Assembly (NCBI RefSeq): GCF_029338295.1
Contig: NZ_CP119791.1
Coordinates: 2,542,001 to 2,606,000 of the forward strand
Direction of reading: 5' to 3'
DNA length: 64,000 nt
From: Haladaptatus sp. QDMS2
Lineage (GTDB): Archaea > Halobacteriota > Halobacteria > Halobacteriales > Halococcaceae
In this document: piece after piece, positions 9,784 to 18,704 of the stretch
How the letters are laid out: every line of letters begins with the position of its first letter
How positions within the stretch are numbered: the first letter of the stretch is position 1
Made by a program: the position numbers and the translations under genes
Notes under the pieces: model-generated
The model's database searches: none
The model's input: the letters and a program-made list of their open reading frames with translations, nothing else
What the model was told of the DNA's origin: nothing

Positions 9784-10176
9784 CTATTCGCGAGGTCGAA
9801 CCTGAATCGGTTTTTCCTGGAGATAGCGGGTGACACGCGCCTCGAACGACCCGCTCCCGGGCCACTCGACGGGTTCGGAGACGGCGAGTCGCTCCGGGTC
9901 GCCGACGTACAGCGCGATGTCCCGGTCAGGCCCGGGGACGTCTACGCGGACGTACAGGCCGCTCTCGACGCCCTCGTAGGCGTCGAGTGAGCGGATGTCG
10001 GCGGTTCGCAGTAGCTTGCCCTCCACCTCGCTGCCCGGTGCCGGACCGAGCGTCAGGTAGTTGCCCGAGACCACTTTGAGCCCTTCGAGCACCGCGTCGC
10101 CGAAGAACTCGTAGCTCGATACGACGTCTTCGACGGTCTTTCGCTCGGTCAGCGTTCCGTACACGAACACATCCAT
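9784..10176 (-). CDS. Gamma-glutamylcyclotransferase-like (AIG2/GGCT fold) protein
   Basis: This 130-residue protein begins MDVFVYGTLT, the YGTL phosphate-binding loop of the GGCT fold. It continues with the family pattern GNYLTLGPAPGSEVEGKLL and LDAYEGVESGLYVRV, including the usual acidic residue before G-LY. Family members cyclise gamma-glutamyl groups or open related amine linkages. Halophiles use gamma-glutamylcysteine as their thiol, so a role in its turnover is possible but inferred. It is a single gene with no operon partner. Confidence 0.85.
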   Translation of the reverse strand: MDVFVYGTLTERKTVEDVVSSYEFFGDAVLEGLKVVSGNYLTLGPAPGSEVEGKLLRTADIRSLDAYEGVESGLYVRVDVPGPDRDIALYVGDPERLAVSEPVEWPGSGSFEARVTRYLQEKPIQVRPRE

Positions 10177-10239
10177 GGCCGGGGCTATGGCGGCGGATGG
10201 TTTGCCAGTTGTGGCTCGAAAATCGAGGGCGTCAGGCGA

Positions 10240-11382
10240 TTATCGCTCGTCGAGCGGCGTGACCGTCAGGTCCTTCTCGCCGACGTAGCGAGAGCGCGGG
10301 CGGATGAGGCGGTTGTCCTCGTACTGTTCTAAGACGTGGGCAATCCAGCCACCGGCGCGGGACATCGCGAAGATGGGGGTGTAGATATCGATTGGGATGC
10401 CCATCTGGTAGTAGGTCGTCGCGGAGTAGAAGTCCACGTTGGGCGCGAGGCCCTTCTCGTCGCTCACGTACTCCTCGATGGCGACGGAGTAGTCGTACCA
10501 CTTCATGTCCCCTGCGGCCTCGCCGAGGGATTCAGACTGCTCGCCGAGAATCTTCGCACGTGGATCTTTCACGTTGTAGACGCGGTGGCCGAATCCGGGG
10601 ACGCGACGGCCGTTTTCGAGGGCGTCTTTGACCCACTGAGTCGGCTCCTTGCCGCTCTCGTCTACCTCTTTGAGCATCTTCATCACGTTCGCGTTGGCTC
10701 CGCCGTGGAGGCCGCCTGCGAGCGTGCCGATTGCGCTCGTGATGGCGCTGTGGAGGTCGGTAAGCGTGGAGGCCGTGACCATCGCGGAGAACGTAGAGGC
10801 GTTCAGGCCGTGGTCTGCGTGGAGCACGAGCGCCTGGTCGAACACGTCTTCTTTGACCTCGTCCGGTTCCTCGTCGTTCAGCATGTAGAGGAAGTTCGCC
10901 GCGTGCGAGAGGTCCTGGCGTGGTTCGACGGGGTCGTTACCGTTGCGGATGCGGTTGTACGCCGCGAGGATGGTCGGAATCTTCGCCGTGATGCGACGGG
11001 CCTTGCGGAGGTTGGCGTCGTAGTCGGTCGGGTCGACGTCGTCCTCGGCGTCTGGGTCGTACGCGGAGAGGGCGGAGACGAGCGTTCGAAGGGCCGCCAT
11101 CGGCTGTTCGTCCTGTTCTGCGAGTTCGCGAATCTCGGCCATGAGGCCGTCCGCGATTTCGCGCTCGGTCGTCATCGCGTCGGCGAATTCGGCGAGTTCG
11201 TCCTCGGTCGGCAAATCGCCGTGCCAGAGGAGGTAGAGTACTTCTTCGTAGCTTGTATTTCGAGCGAGGTCCTCGATTGTATAGCCACGATAGACGAGTT
11301 TGCCGGCGTCGCCGTCGATAAACGAAAGTGACGACTCAGCGACAAGCACGCCTTCTAGCCCTTTCTTGAGCTCGTCAGACAT
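10240..11382 (-). CDS. citZ: Citrate synthase
   Basis: This 380-residue type II citrate synthase condenses oxaloacetate and acetyl-CoA at the entry of the TCA cycle. Catalytic and binding residues are visible: His188 in LVLHADH, His226 in GGLHGGANAN, His266 in GFGHRVY, and the Asp in PNVDFYSA near residue 316. Length matches the archaeal enzymes. An insert of acidic residues (about 109-120, DPDAEDDVDPTD) is typical of halophilic adaptation. It is monocistronic, and the divergent gene is a PhoU/TrkA-C protein. Confidence 0.95.
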   Translation of the reverse strand: MSDELKKGLEGVLVAESSLSFIDGDAGKLVYRGYTIEDLARNTSYEEVLYLLWHGDLPTEDELAEFADAMTTEREIADGLMAEIRELAEQDEQPMAALRTLVSALSAYDPDAEDDVDPTDYDANLRKARRITAKIPTILAAYNRIRNGNDPVEPRQDLSHAANFLYMLNDEEPDEVKEDVFDQALVLHADHGLNASTFSAMVTASTLTDLHSAITSAIGTLAGGLHGGANANVMKMLKEVDESGKEPTQWVKDALENGRRVPGFGHRVYNVKDPRAKILGEQSESLGEAAGDMKWYDYSVAIEEYVSDEKGLAPNVDFYSATTYYQMGIPIDIYTPIFAMSRAGGWIAHVLEQYEDNRLIRPRSRYVGEKDLTVTPLDER

Positions 11383-11485
11383 ACCGTGTCACTAGCTTAC
11401 CTGCCGGGAAAAACATTATTGTTCGCCCGCATTCTGCCGACGGCTCCGGGCAACGTTTTTTGCCGGTGGCGGAGAACTGGCGAGT

Positions 11486-12715
11486 ATGTCCGACGAGGTC
11501 GGCTACGAGCCGGTCAGCGTGAAGCAGGTTTTAGCGGAGATGAAAGACATCGCTGAACTGCTCATCGACCTCTCCTACTCGGCGGTGCTCCTCGGCAGTG
11601 ACGAGGTCGCAGAGGAGGTCCTCGTCTTAGAAGAGCGTATGGACGTCCTCCAGATGCAAGCGCGCATGAGCCTGCTCATGGCCGCACGCAGCCCCGAGGA
11701 CGCAGAGGCACTCGCCCCTGTCCTCGGCGTCGTCGGCGCGGCAGAGAAGATAAGCGACGCCGCAGGCGACATCGCGAAGGTCGTCTTAGAGGATATCGGT
11801 CTCCCTGACGCGATGCGCGCGGCGATTCCGGAAGCCGTCGAAACCCTCGTGCGCGTCACCATCACCGACGACTCGCTCCTCGACGGGATTTCGCTCGGTC
11901 GCGAGAACATCGAGACGGAGACGGGCGTCCGCATCATCGCCCTGCGCCGGAGCGGAACCTGGCTGCTCAACCCCGACCACGAGACGAAACTCGCCGCAGG
12001 CGACGTCATCCTCTTGCGCGGTCCCGAGGAAGGGGTCGCGCAGGTGTTCGAGCAGGCGAGCGGCCGCGCCTACGTCCCGCCGACGCCGCCGGAACCAGGC
12101 ATCGAGGACTTAGAACGCGCCGTCGATTCCATCGTCCTGATGAAGAACATGGCCGAACTCGCCGTCGATTTGGCCTACGGTTCCGTGCTGTTCGACAGCG
12201 CCGAAGTCGCAGAGGAAGTCGTCGAACTCGAAGCCGAAGTCGACGCCCTCCAGTCGCGCTTCGAGGCGTGGGTGTTGCAGGCGGCCAGCAGGGTGGACGA
12301 CCCCGTGCAGTTGCGTGGTCTCGTCCATCTCGCGCGGTCGACGGAAGTCATCAGCGACGCCGCCCTCGAAATCAGCGAGGGCGTCCTGCGCGGCCTCGGC
12401 ACGCACCCCGTCGTCGAACAGGCGGTGCTCGAAAGCGACGAGGTCATCGTCCGCCTGAACGTCGCCGAGGGGAGCGACTTAGACGGCGTCACCCTCCGCG
12501 ACAAGATGGTCAAGACGGAGACGGGAATGCGCGTCATCGCGGTCCACCGCCGCAACAAAACCCACGACGCCCGCGGCGTCCCCGACGAGTGGGTCGTCTC
12601 GCCGGGGCCGCTCACGGCACTCCACGGTGGGGACGTGCTCATCGCAAAAGGAACGCGAACGGGAGCGGAGCGCCTCGCACAACTGGCCGGTCAGGACTCC
12701 CTCGACAATCTGTAG
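11486..12715 (+). CDS. Tandem PhoU / TrkA-C (RCK_C) domain protein
   Basis: This 409-residue cytoplasmic protein is built as two copies of one module. Each has a PhoU-like helical part (about 10-110 and 213-312) and an RCK_C ligand-binding part (about 115-198 and 318-400). Repeat landmarks are MKDIAELLIDLSYSAVLL versus MKNMAELAVDLAYGSVLF, and ETGVRIIALRR versus ETGMRVIAVHR. RCK_C domains bind small ligands and gate ion transporters. No channel gene is adjacent, so it probably serves a transporter encoded elsewhere. The 3' end overlaps the convergent gene. Confidence 0.85.
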   Translation: MSDEVGYEPVSVKQVLAEMKDIAELLIDLSYSAVLLGSDEVAEEVLVLEERMDVLQMQARMSLLMAARSPEDAEALAPVLGVVGAAEKISDAAGDIAKVVLEDIGLPDAMRAAIPEAVETLVRVTITDDSLLDGISLGRENIETETGVRIIALRRSGTWLLNPDHETKLAAGDVILLRGPEEGVAQVFEQASGRAYVPPTPPEPGIEDLERAVDSIVLMKNMAELAVDLAYGSVLFDSAEVAEEVVELEAEVDALQSRFEAWVLQAASRVDDPVQLRGLVHLARSTEVISDAALEISEGVLRGLGTHPVVEQAVLESDEVIVRLNVAEGSDLDGVTLRDKMVKTETGMRVIAVHRRNKTHDARGVPDEWVVSPGPLTALHGGDVLIAKGTRTGAERLAQLAGQDSLDNL

Positions 12716-12948
12716 GCCGACCGCAGCACGAGGATGACCGTCGCGAACGCGCCGAGCGACGTCGCGAGGACGAACCCGAGCGCGATGTAGAAAAACGGCG
12801 AGCGGAACGTCCCCGGCAGGATGACGAAGAAGACGAAGATGGCGACCGTAGCGAGCACGCCGAATGCGAAGCCACGACGGGCGTTTTGTGGCACATTCAG
12901 CGCATCGACCATATTCGCTCGCGGGGAGCGGGACCGTTCGTCTGTCAC
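12691..12948 (-). CDS. Small two-helix membrane protein
   Basis: This protein is about 85 residues if started at GTG 12948, or 73 from ATG 12912; the choice is uncertain. A charged N-terminus is followed by two membrane helices (GFAFGVLATVAIFVFFVIL and IALGFVLATSLGAFATVILV) and a basic end. It resembles a conserved small haloarchaeal membrane family (DUF7536-like, from memory). Its stop overlaps the convergent PhoU/TrkA-C gene by 25 nt. Function is unknown. Confidence 0.6.
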   Translation of the reverse strand: MTDERSRSPRANMVDALNVPQNARRGFAFGVLATVAIFVFFVILPGTFRSPFFYIALGFVLATSLGAFATVILVLRSAYRLSRES

Positions 12949-13036
12949 AGCCGGAAGTTGGGACGCGAGTGCAAAAACCACGTTGATTTTCCGCATACCG
13001 AACGGCTAAAGAGCGTGGGGCCGCCGTCTAGGGGTA

Positions 13037-13993
13037 ATGACGACCCTCGGCACGGCAGTGGCCGAACCAGGCGAGATGGACGTCGGTCGGTTAGCCGTCG
13101 GCGAACTCCGCGACGGCAGTCCGCTTCGCCTCCCTGTCGCCGTGATAAACGGGGCCTCCGAGGGGAAGACACTCTATATCCAGGCGGCGAGCGACGGCGA
13201 CGAACTCAACGGTGTCGGCGTGCTGAAGACGTTCGTCCCACAGCTCGACCCTGCTGAACTCACTGGAACGATTCTCCTCGTCGGCATCGTCAACTACCAC
13301 GGCTTTCAGGTGGCACAGCACCGCAACCCAATCGACGACACGAAGATGAACCGGGCATACCCCGGCGACAAACGCGGCACCTCCTCTGAACGCATCGCCG
13401 CCGCAACGTTCGAGGTGGCCAGTCAGGCTGACTACGTCTTAGACCTCCACCAGGGCTCGACCAGTCGGATGATAAACGAGACGCGCGTCCGCTGTGGTCG
13501 CCGCCACCACCTCCACGACGAGTGTCTCGAACTCGCCCGCGTGTTCGGCTGTGGCCACGTTCTGGACCAGAAAGGCCCGAACGGCCAACTCGCCCGCGCC
13601 GCCCCGGACAAGGGCATCCCGACCATCGACCCCGAACTCGGCGGTGCGGTTGGCTGGGACGAACAGAGCATCGGCATCGGCGTCCGTGGCATCTACAACG
13701 TGCTGCGCTACTACGGCTTCTTAGACGGCGACGTGGACGTCGAACCCCAGACCCGCGCCCGCGGCTTCCGCCAGTTCGGCGCGCCCGCCGGCGGCGTCGT
13801 CACCTTCGAGAAGGAACTCGGCGAGTGGGTCGCCCCCGGCGACACGCTGTTCCGGGTGACCGACGTGTTCGGGACGGTAAAGGAAATCGTCGAATCGGAC
13901 ACCGACGGCATCTTCTGGCGAACCCGCCGCCTGCCACAGGTCGCAACCGGCGAGTACGTCTGCTCCGTGGGCGTCGACATCGACGAAATCTGA
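13037..13993 (+). CDS. Succinylglutamate desuccinylase/aspartoacylase-like deacylase
   Basis: This 318-residue protein has the AstE/AspA metallo-deacylase fold. Visible landmarks are LYIQAASDGDELNG (first metal loop), QHRNPIDDTKMNRAYPG (substrate loop), VLDLHQG (second-His metal loop) and DPELGG (catalytic Glu region). A beta-rich C-terminal domain (GAPAGGVVTFEKELGEWV...) follows. In the first metal loop the usual His of H-G-x-E is Asp. Members remove acyl groups from amino acids such as N-acetyl-diaminobutyrate. Its TGA shares its last base with the next gene's ATG, so it is coupled to a threonine-synthase-like enzyme; the true substrate is unknown. Confidence 0.8.
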   Translation: MTTLGTAVAEPGEMDVGRLAVGELRDGSPLRLPVAVINGASEGKTLYIQAASDGDELNGVGVLKTFVPQLDPAELTGTILLVGIVNYHGFQVAQHRNPIDDTKMNRAYPGDKRGTSSERIAAATFEVASQADYVLDLHQGSTSRMINETRVRCGRRHHLHDECLELARVFGCGHVLDQKGPNGQLARAAPDKGIPTIDPELGGAVGWDEQSIGIGVRGIYNVLRYYGFLDGDVDVEPQTRARGFRQFGAPAGGVVTFEKELGEWVAPGDTLFRVTDVFGTVKEIVESDTDGIFWRTRRLPQVATGEYVCSVGVDIDEI

Positions 13994-15075
13994 TGCTCGC
14001 CTGTCCCGCCTGCGACCGAACCTACGAATCCGGCCCCGACGAGCCGTGGCGCTGTACGTGCGGCCACGCCCTCGAATTCGCCGAGCGACCGCTTCCCGAC
14101 GGCCCTGCACCCGACCCCGTCGCGCTCGACACGCGACCCGGCCTCTGGACCTTCACGGACTTTCTGCCGATGGACTCGCTCGTGACCCTCGGTGAAGGCT
14201 GGACACCCCTCGTCGACGCGCCCGACTGGAACGCCCAGTTCAAACTGGAGTACGTCTTCCCGACGGGGAGTTTCAAAGACAGGGGCGCGACGACGACGCT
14301 CTCACAGGCCAAAGCACTCGGCGTCGAAACCGTCATCGAAGATTCGTCCGGGAACGCGGGGGCCGCCATCGCGACGTACGCCGCCCGCGCCGGCATCGAC
14401 GCCGAAATCTACGTCCCCGCCTCGGTGAAACCCGCAAAGCGCCGAGCCATCGAGCGGGCGGGGGCAACCGTGATTCCCGTCGAGGGAAGCCGCGAAGCCG
14501 TCACCGACGCCTGCATCGAGGCCGTCGAGCGCGGCGAGGGCTGGTACGCCAGCCACGCGTGGAACCCCACCTTCTTCGCCGGGACGCAGACTGTCGCCTT
14601 CGAAATCGCCGCCCAACGCGACTGGGACGTGCCGGACGCCGTCGTCCTGCCACTCGGCCACGGGACGCTGTTTTTGGGCGCGTACCGCGGCTTCAAAGCC
14701 CTCCTCGACGCTGGCTGGACCGACGAAATGCCGCGATTGCTGGGTGCGCAGGCTGCTGGTTTCGCCCCGATTGCAGACGAATTGCACGGCGATTCGGGCG
14801 AGCAAAACGACGTGGCTGACGGCATCCAGATTCGCGAACCCGCACGCAAGGACCAAATTCTGGAGGCCATTCGGGAGACAGGTGGCGATGCGATTGCCGT
14901 CGGGGAAGCGGAGACGGCGCGAGAACTGGAGAACCTCCACCGTGCCGGCTTCTACGTCGAACCGACGTGCGCGGCCGCCCCTGCTGCGCTTTCGGTGTAT
15001 CGGGAACGAGGGGAACTTGCCGACAGCGACGACGTGGTCGTCCCGCTCACGGGGAGCGGGCTGAAGATGAGATGA
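13993..15075 (+). CDS. Threonine synthase-like PLP enzyme
   Basis: This 360-residue fold-type II PLP enzyme starts with a zinc-ribbon-like segment (CPAC...CTCG, residues 3-25). It continues with the threonine synthase core: GEGWTPL, the PLP lysine in PTGSFKDRGA, EDSSGNAGAAIA and the final GSGLK phosphate loop. It probably catalyses beta/gamma replacement on a phosphohomoserine-type substrate. It may be a paralog rather than the main threonine synthase, because it is coupled to a deacylase. The ATG at 13993 overlaps the upstream TGA. Confidence 0.85.
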   Translation: MLACPACDRTYESGPDEPWRCTCGHALEFAERPLPDGPAPDPVALDTRPGLWTFTDFLPMDSLVTLGEGWTPLVDAPDWNAQFKLEYVFPTGSFKDRGATTTLSQAKALGVETVIEDSSGNAGAAIATYAARAGIDAEIYVPASVKPAKRRAIERAGATVIPVEGSREAVTDACIEAVERGEGWYASHAWNPTFFAGTQTVAFEIAAQRDWDVPDAVVLPLGHGTLFLGAYRGFKALLDAGWTDEMPRLLGAQAAGFAPIADELHGDSGEQNDVADGIQIREPARKDQILEAIRETGGDAIAVGEAETARELENLHRAGFYVEPTCAAAPAALSVYRERGELADSDDVVVPLTGSGLKMR

Positions 15076-15403
15076 CGGCCGGAATGGCCGTCGCTCGGTA
15101 GAATGAGGGTGTGTACCTGCTGGCGCGGCGTTCGGGCGTCGGGCGAACGCCACAGGCCAGGGGTCGCCGGAAGGGGAGCCGTCGACCCGCGGCGGCCGCG
15201 CCAGCAGTGGGTATGGCAGTCGGAGGCGCTGGATGACGCCTCCAGGGACCGCGAGGGGGACGCGGTCGGGTGGTGCAGCGCAGTGGGGGTGCGCAGTGGT
15301 GGTGGTTCACAGCCGCGCGGGGGACACGGCCGGGGCGATTCACCCGGTGGAAGCCACCGGGGAGCTCCAACCATGAGGGTTGGAGGAGGGTCTGAGTCGT
15401 TCC
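15076..15403. other. GC-rich, hairpin-dense non-coding stretch (candidate structured RNA)
   Basis: No gene with haloarchaeal composition fits. Strong stems occur in series. GACGGCC/GGCCGTC (about 15074-15092) is first. CTGCTGGCGCGGC (15117-15129) pairs perfectly with its complement at about 15194-15206 and encloses GGCGTTCG/CGAACGCC and GGGTCG/CGACCC. Then come GGAGGCG/CGCCTCC, GACCGCG/CGCGGTC, CCCGGTGG/CCACCGGG and CTCCAACC/GGTTGGAG. Purine-rich loops (GGAA, GGATGA, AGGGGGA) favour the plus strand as the RNA. I found neither the GAGGAAAGTC core of RNase P RNA nor the GGAAGGGAGCAG-type apical element of SRP RNA, so its identity is open. Confidence 0.5.
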
Positions 15404-15637
15404 TCAGCGCGCGTCTTTCAGGTCGACGAACGAGCCTGCAGCGGCGGTGATCCACTGGGTCATCAGCTCGTCTTCGGTCGCCTCACGCGGGTACACGGTG
15501 CACTCCTCTGTCGGGCCGTTCGTCTCGAGGGTGTAGTCGAGGTCGAATTCCGGCCAGCGGTCGCGCGAGGTGAACTCGGAAGTTGCCGCGCCGTTCGTCC
15601 ATTCGGACTCGCTGAGGTCGTATTCGTTTCCGCTCAT
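15404..15637 (-). CDS. Small acidic haloarchaeal protein (DUF7511-like)
   Basis: This 77-residue protein is acidic, with WPEFDLDYTLETNGPTEECT, TEDELMTQWITA and a final FVDLKDAR. It resembles short haloarchaeal conserved proteins grouped as DUF7511 from memory. The upstream minus strand has a TATA-like GTGTATAGG near 15700-15710, giving a leader of some 60 nt. Any read-through transcript would run into the structured stretch downstream. Function is unknown. Confidence 0.65.
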   Translation of the reverse strand: MSGNEYDLSESEWTNGAATSEFTSRDRWPEFDLDYTLETNGPTEECTVYPREATEDELMTQWITAAAGSFVDLKDAR

Positions 15638-15803
15638 GGTTGGGGTCTCCGTTCACGCCGGGTCGTCGGCGCTTACTCCATCCAAGAACACATACCACCT
15701 TTCCTATACACTGACTAATCTAACCGTTAATTCCGTTCGAAGGACTGAAACGGTCTGAAACGATTCGGAAGCGACTGTAAGGATAGGCTAAAAACGCAAG
15801 ACG

Positions 15804-17066
15804 CTAGCGCTCTGTGTGAGTTTCACAGTCGAACCCGCCACGAATTAACGGTTTTGCGATATGTCTCCGGGCACACGGGGGCACTTCGTACCAACCGGGT
15901 TCGATGTCGCGCGCGACGGAAACCTCGACCTTGCCCGGCGCGGTCGTCCCACAGTCGCGACAGCGATAGCCCTGGTTCGCGCCCGCAGACTTCATTCGCC
16001 GGTCGCACCCGGGACACGTGGGCGTTTCGAGCGCGGTGGTCTGCACGGCGCGAACTGCGAATTTCTCGAGTTTCAGCGTGCCGTCGCTGCATTCGCCACA
16101 CACCACGAGGTCGTCGCCGACCCGCAAGTTTCGGACGTGGTCGCGAAACCGCTTCGTCGGCTCGAATGCCGCACACTGCAGGCGATTAATCCCGGCTTGA
16201 ATCTCGAAGAAGACGTGGCCGCCCTCCCGCGTTTCCGGTGGGGTGGTAACGACCCCCGAAAGGCGGTACGAGCGGCCGTTTTTTGCAGTGGAAATGGTAC
16301 CCTCTCGGAGGTGAGCGTCGGTGCCCTGGTTGGTCACGAACAGGGCCGTCTCGGCGACCGGTTCACTCTCGATGGCGGCGGCGACTTCCCGGACGGCGTC
16401 GGGGTCGTCGCCACGGATGCCGTAGAGGATGGGACCGGGCGTGTGGGGCACGCAAACGGCCTGCCCCTCCACTTCGTCCACCGTGTCCCAGACCGCTGGA
16501 TAACCGGCTTCCGCCGCGGCAAACACGGAATCGTAGTCGATGTCACGCTCCGTTCCCCACCGCCCGCGGGGTCTATAAGAGATGTGCTCGTAGGTCCACT
16601 CTGAGAAGGTGTCCCACGCGCCGACGGCGGCGAGCGCCCCGATGAGGCCCCGTCCCTGCTTCCACTCAGCATGAAGGAAGCCGGCCTGCTCGATGAGCGC
16701 GCGGGCGTCGTCGATTTCGTGAAAGTCGCGGACTGCGGCCCGAGCAAAGTCGATAACATCCGCAGAGACGGCATCATCGGGACAGACGACCACGCCGGGA
16801 TTCGTGCGCGGGTCTGCGGTTTCGGCCGAGGATTCGACCTCGTCGCGGGCGAGTTCGAGGGCCGCCTCCGGGTCGCAGTCAGTGTGGATGCAGAGAGCGG
16901 CGTTACCCCGGGTTTTGTGCTTGACAGCAGGATTCAGCCGCACGAGGAGGAGTCGGTCAACGTCGTTGCCAGCCTCGCGGATGCGGCGTGCGACCCGGGC
17001 AGCGGCGTAGGTCGTACACATCCCGCGGTCGCGTGAATCCGTGTCGTCGAGGCCAACGAGCGTCAC
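15804..17066 (-). CDS. tiaS: tRNA(Ile2) 2-agmatinylcytidine synthetase TiaS
   Basis: This 420-residue enzyme attaches agmatine to C34 of the CAU-anticodon isoleucine tRNA so that it reads AUA. The N-terminus [11 protein letters not shown] carries the family signature. The middle has an OB-fold segment ([20 protein letters not shown]) and the C-terminus has a zinc ribbon (CPGCDRRM...CRDCG). Length fits the archaeal family. It is divergent from a HTH regulator; a minus-strand TATA-like GATATATTC lies near 17116-17124. It is essential in archaea that lack TilS. Confidence 0.93.
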   Translation of the reverse strand: MTLVGLDDTDSRDRGMCTTYAAARVARRIREAGNDVDRLLLVRLNPAVKHKTRGNAALCIHTDCDPEAALELARDEVESSAETADPRTNPGVVVCPDDAVSADVIDFARAAVRDFHEIDDARALIEQAGFLHAEWKQGRGLIGALAAVGAWDTFSEWTYEHISYRPRGRWGTERDIDYDSVFAAAEAGYPAVWDTVDEVEGQAVCVPHTPGPILYGIRGDDPDAVREVAAAIESEPVAETALFVTNQGTDAHLREGTISTAKNGRSYRLSGVVTTPPETREGGHVFFEIQAGINRLQCAAFEPTKRFRDHVRNLRVGDDLVVCGECSDGTLKLEKFAVRAVQTTALETPTCPGCDRRMKSAGANQGYRCRDCGTTAPGKVEVSVARDIEPGWYEVPPCARRHIAKPLIRGGFDCETHTER

Positions 17067-17179
17067 ATCGAGGCGTTGTCGGTGCGCGAATTTCCCGGTT
17101 TCGGACCGGGGACAGAATATATCAATCTATCCCCACAGACCGGGCAAATCGCCCGAAGGAGTGGGTTTTCGAGTGGCAC

Positions 17180-17190
17180 AACGCATATAT
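17180..17190 (+). promoter_or_regulatory. TATA box of the HTH regulator gene
   Basis: GCATATATGG lies 25-33 nt before the ATG at 17215, which fits a leaderless transcript and supports that start over the longer open frame. Confidence 0.65.
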
Positions 17191-17214
17191 GGCAGGAATA
17201 GCTTATTATTGTCC

Positions 17215-18177
17215 ATGTCACGGTCAGCACTGGTCGAGAACGTGACCGCAATGCTCGCCGACGCGGGCTTTACGGTGAGCGACCGGTGTGCCATCCGTCC
17301 GAAAAGCTTCGACGTGGCGGCCCGCCGGCACGATGACCTCATCCTGGTCAAGATTCTCGGCAACATCGACGCCCTCGACGCACACACGGGCATCGAGATG
17401 CGTCGCCTCGGGCAGTTTCTGGACGCGACACCCCTCGTATTGGGCCTCAGAACCCGCGACGAGGACCTGAAACCCGGGGTCGTCTACTTCCGACACGGCG
17501 TCCCCGTCGTCAGCCCGGACACCGCGATGGACCTCTTCGTCGAAGGGGTTCCGCCGCTCATCTACGCTGCACCGGGCGGCCTGTACGTAAACATCGACGC
17601 CGAAGTGCTCGCAGACGCCCGCGAGGAACAGGGCTGGAGCCTGGGACAACTGGCCACCGAACTCGGCGTCTCGCGGCGCACCGTCTCGAAGTACGAAGAC
17701 GGCATGAACGCGAGCGTCGAGGTCGCGGCCCACTTAGAAGAACTGTTCAACCGACCACTCACGAGTCCCGTCGAGATGCTCGCGGAGGAACTCGACGAAC
17801 AGGAGCGCGAACCCGACACCGCGGCGGTCGACCCGGACGACGAGCAACTCGTGACCATCCTCACGCGGGTCGGCTACCAGGTCCACCCGACCGCTCGCGC
17901 CCCGTTCAAGACCGTAAGCGAGACCGACAACCGCGAAGACCGCGTGCTCACTGGCCACTCCGCGTTCACCAAAACCGCAGAAAAGCGCGCTCGCATCATG
18001 AGTTCGCTCGGCGAAGTCACCCGCACCCGGTCTGTGTACGTCGTCGACCGCGCGAAACGCGAATCGGTCGAGCACACGGCCATCATCGAGCGCGATGAAA
18101 TCGCCCGCATCGACGACCCCGACGACCTACGTGACCTCATCTACGAGCGCACGAAGCGCTCTGGCTCTGAGGCCTGA
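17215..18177 (+). CDS. Cro/CI-type HTH transcriptional regulator (COG1395-like)
   Basis: This 320-residue protein has an N-terminal nuclease-like alpha/beta domain (about 1-120, with [17 protein letters not shown]). A XRE-type helix-turn-helix follows (about 138-165, [21 protein letters not shown]), then a C-terminal alpha/beta region repeating the N-terminal theme. This is the architecture of a conserved archaeal predicted regulator (COG1395). The ATG at 17215 is favoured by the TATA box. It is divergent from tiaS, but no direct regulatory link is shown. Target genes are unknown. Confidence 0.85.
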   Translation: MSRSALVENVTAMLADAGFTVSDRCAIRPKSFDVAARRHDDLILVKILGNIDALDAHTGIEMRRLGQFLDATPLVLGLRTRDEDLKPGVVYFRHGVPVVSPDTAMDLFVEGVPPLIYAAPGGLYVNIDAEVLADAREEQGWSLGQLATELGVSRRTVSKYEDGMNASVEVAAHLEELFNRPLTSPVEMLAEELDEQEREPDTAAVDPDDEQLVTILTRVGYQVHPTARAPFKTVSETDNREDRVLTGHSAFTKTAEKRARIMSSLGEVTRTRSVYVVDRAKRESVEHTAIIERDEIARIDDPDDLRDLIYERTKRSGSEA

Positions 18178-18178
18178 G

Positions 18179-18568
18179 TCACTCAGGTTGTTTTTCTCGG
18201 GCCTGCGCTCGCTCTTCGACGTTTTCGAGCGTTTCAGTGTCGAGCAGTCGCTCTAGCTTGCGCTCGAACTGCTCGTCGGTGAGTTCGCCGCGTGCGTAGC
18301 GGTCTCTGAGGGTATCGAGCGCGTCGCGCTGGCTCTCGTCGTCTGCGTCCTGCATCGGTGAAGTGGCGTCTTCCTCGAGTTCCGGTTCCTCCTCGTCGTC
18401 GCCGAACAGGATGCCGACGATAGGGACGATGACGATGTACCCAAACAGCATGAACGGGAGCCACCAGTCCAGCCCCGACAACAGCGCGGCGAGCCAGATG
18501 CCGGTGACCAGCAAACTCGCGATTCCGGTCGCGTTCCCCACGAGTCGCTCCCGGAGTGTCGAACTCAT
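18179..18568 (-). CDS. SHOCT-domain membrane protein
   Basis: This 129-residue protein has two membrane helices (about 15-33 and 36-55), a strongly acidic linker (DDEEEPELEED), then a SHOCT motif (about 90-117, LRDRYARGELTDEQFERKLERLL). SHOCT modules are short oligomerisation helices often attached to membrane segments. Its stop lies just beyond the convergent regulator gene's end. Function is unknown. Confidence 0.85.
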   Translation of the reverse strand: MSSTLRERLVGNATGIASLLVTGIWLAALLSGLDWWLPFMLFGYIVIVPIVGILFGDDEEEPELEEDATSPMQDADDESQRDALDTLRDRYARGELTDEQFERKLERLLDTETLENVEERAQAREKQPE

Positions 18569-18704
18569 ACAGTGCAGTTGGCGCGAGGGGAGTAAAAATC
18601 AGGGCGGTGAATCTGCTATCTCGCGGCCAGTTCTCCAGTCGAAACGAGGGGGTGTGGGTGGCGTTGGCGAACGCCACCGCGACGAACGGTCCGGGAACGC
18701 GGGA

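Noticed and set aside
9679-9990. 103-codon plus-strand frame downstream of the CATATAAAT box
   Set aside because: Most of it is antisense to the GGCT gene, and the part outside is not convincing. A TATA box alone is not enough.
10336-11331. 331-codon plus-strand frame opposite citrate synthase
   Set aside because: It is antisense to a gene with all catalytic residues; no independent support.
15100-15400. RNase P RNA or SRP RNA
   Set aside because: Length and stem density are suggestive, but the invariant GAGGAAAGTC of RNase P RNA and the GGAAGGGAGCAG-like apical part of SRP RNA were not found on either strand. It is left as unidentified.
15103-15450. 115-codon plus-strand frame in the GC-rich stretch
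   Set aside because: It is Arg/Gly/Ser-rich with few acidic residues, unlike halophilic proteins, and it lies across strong RNA-like stems.
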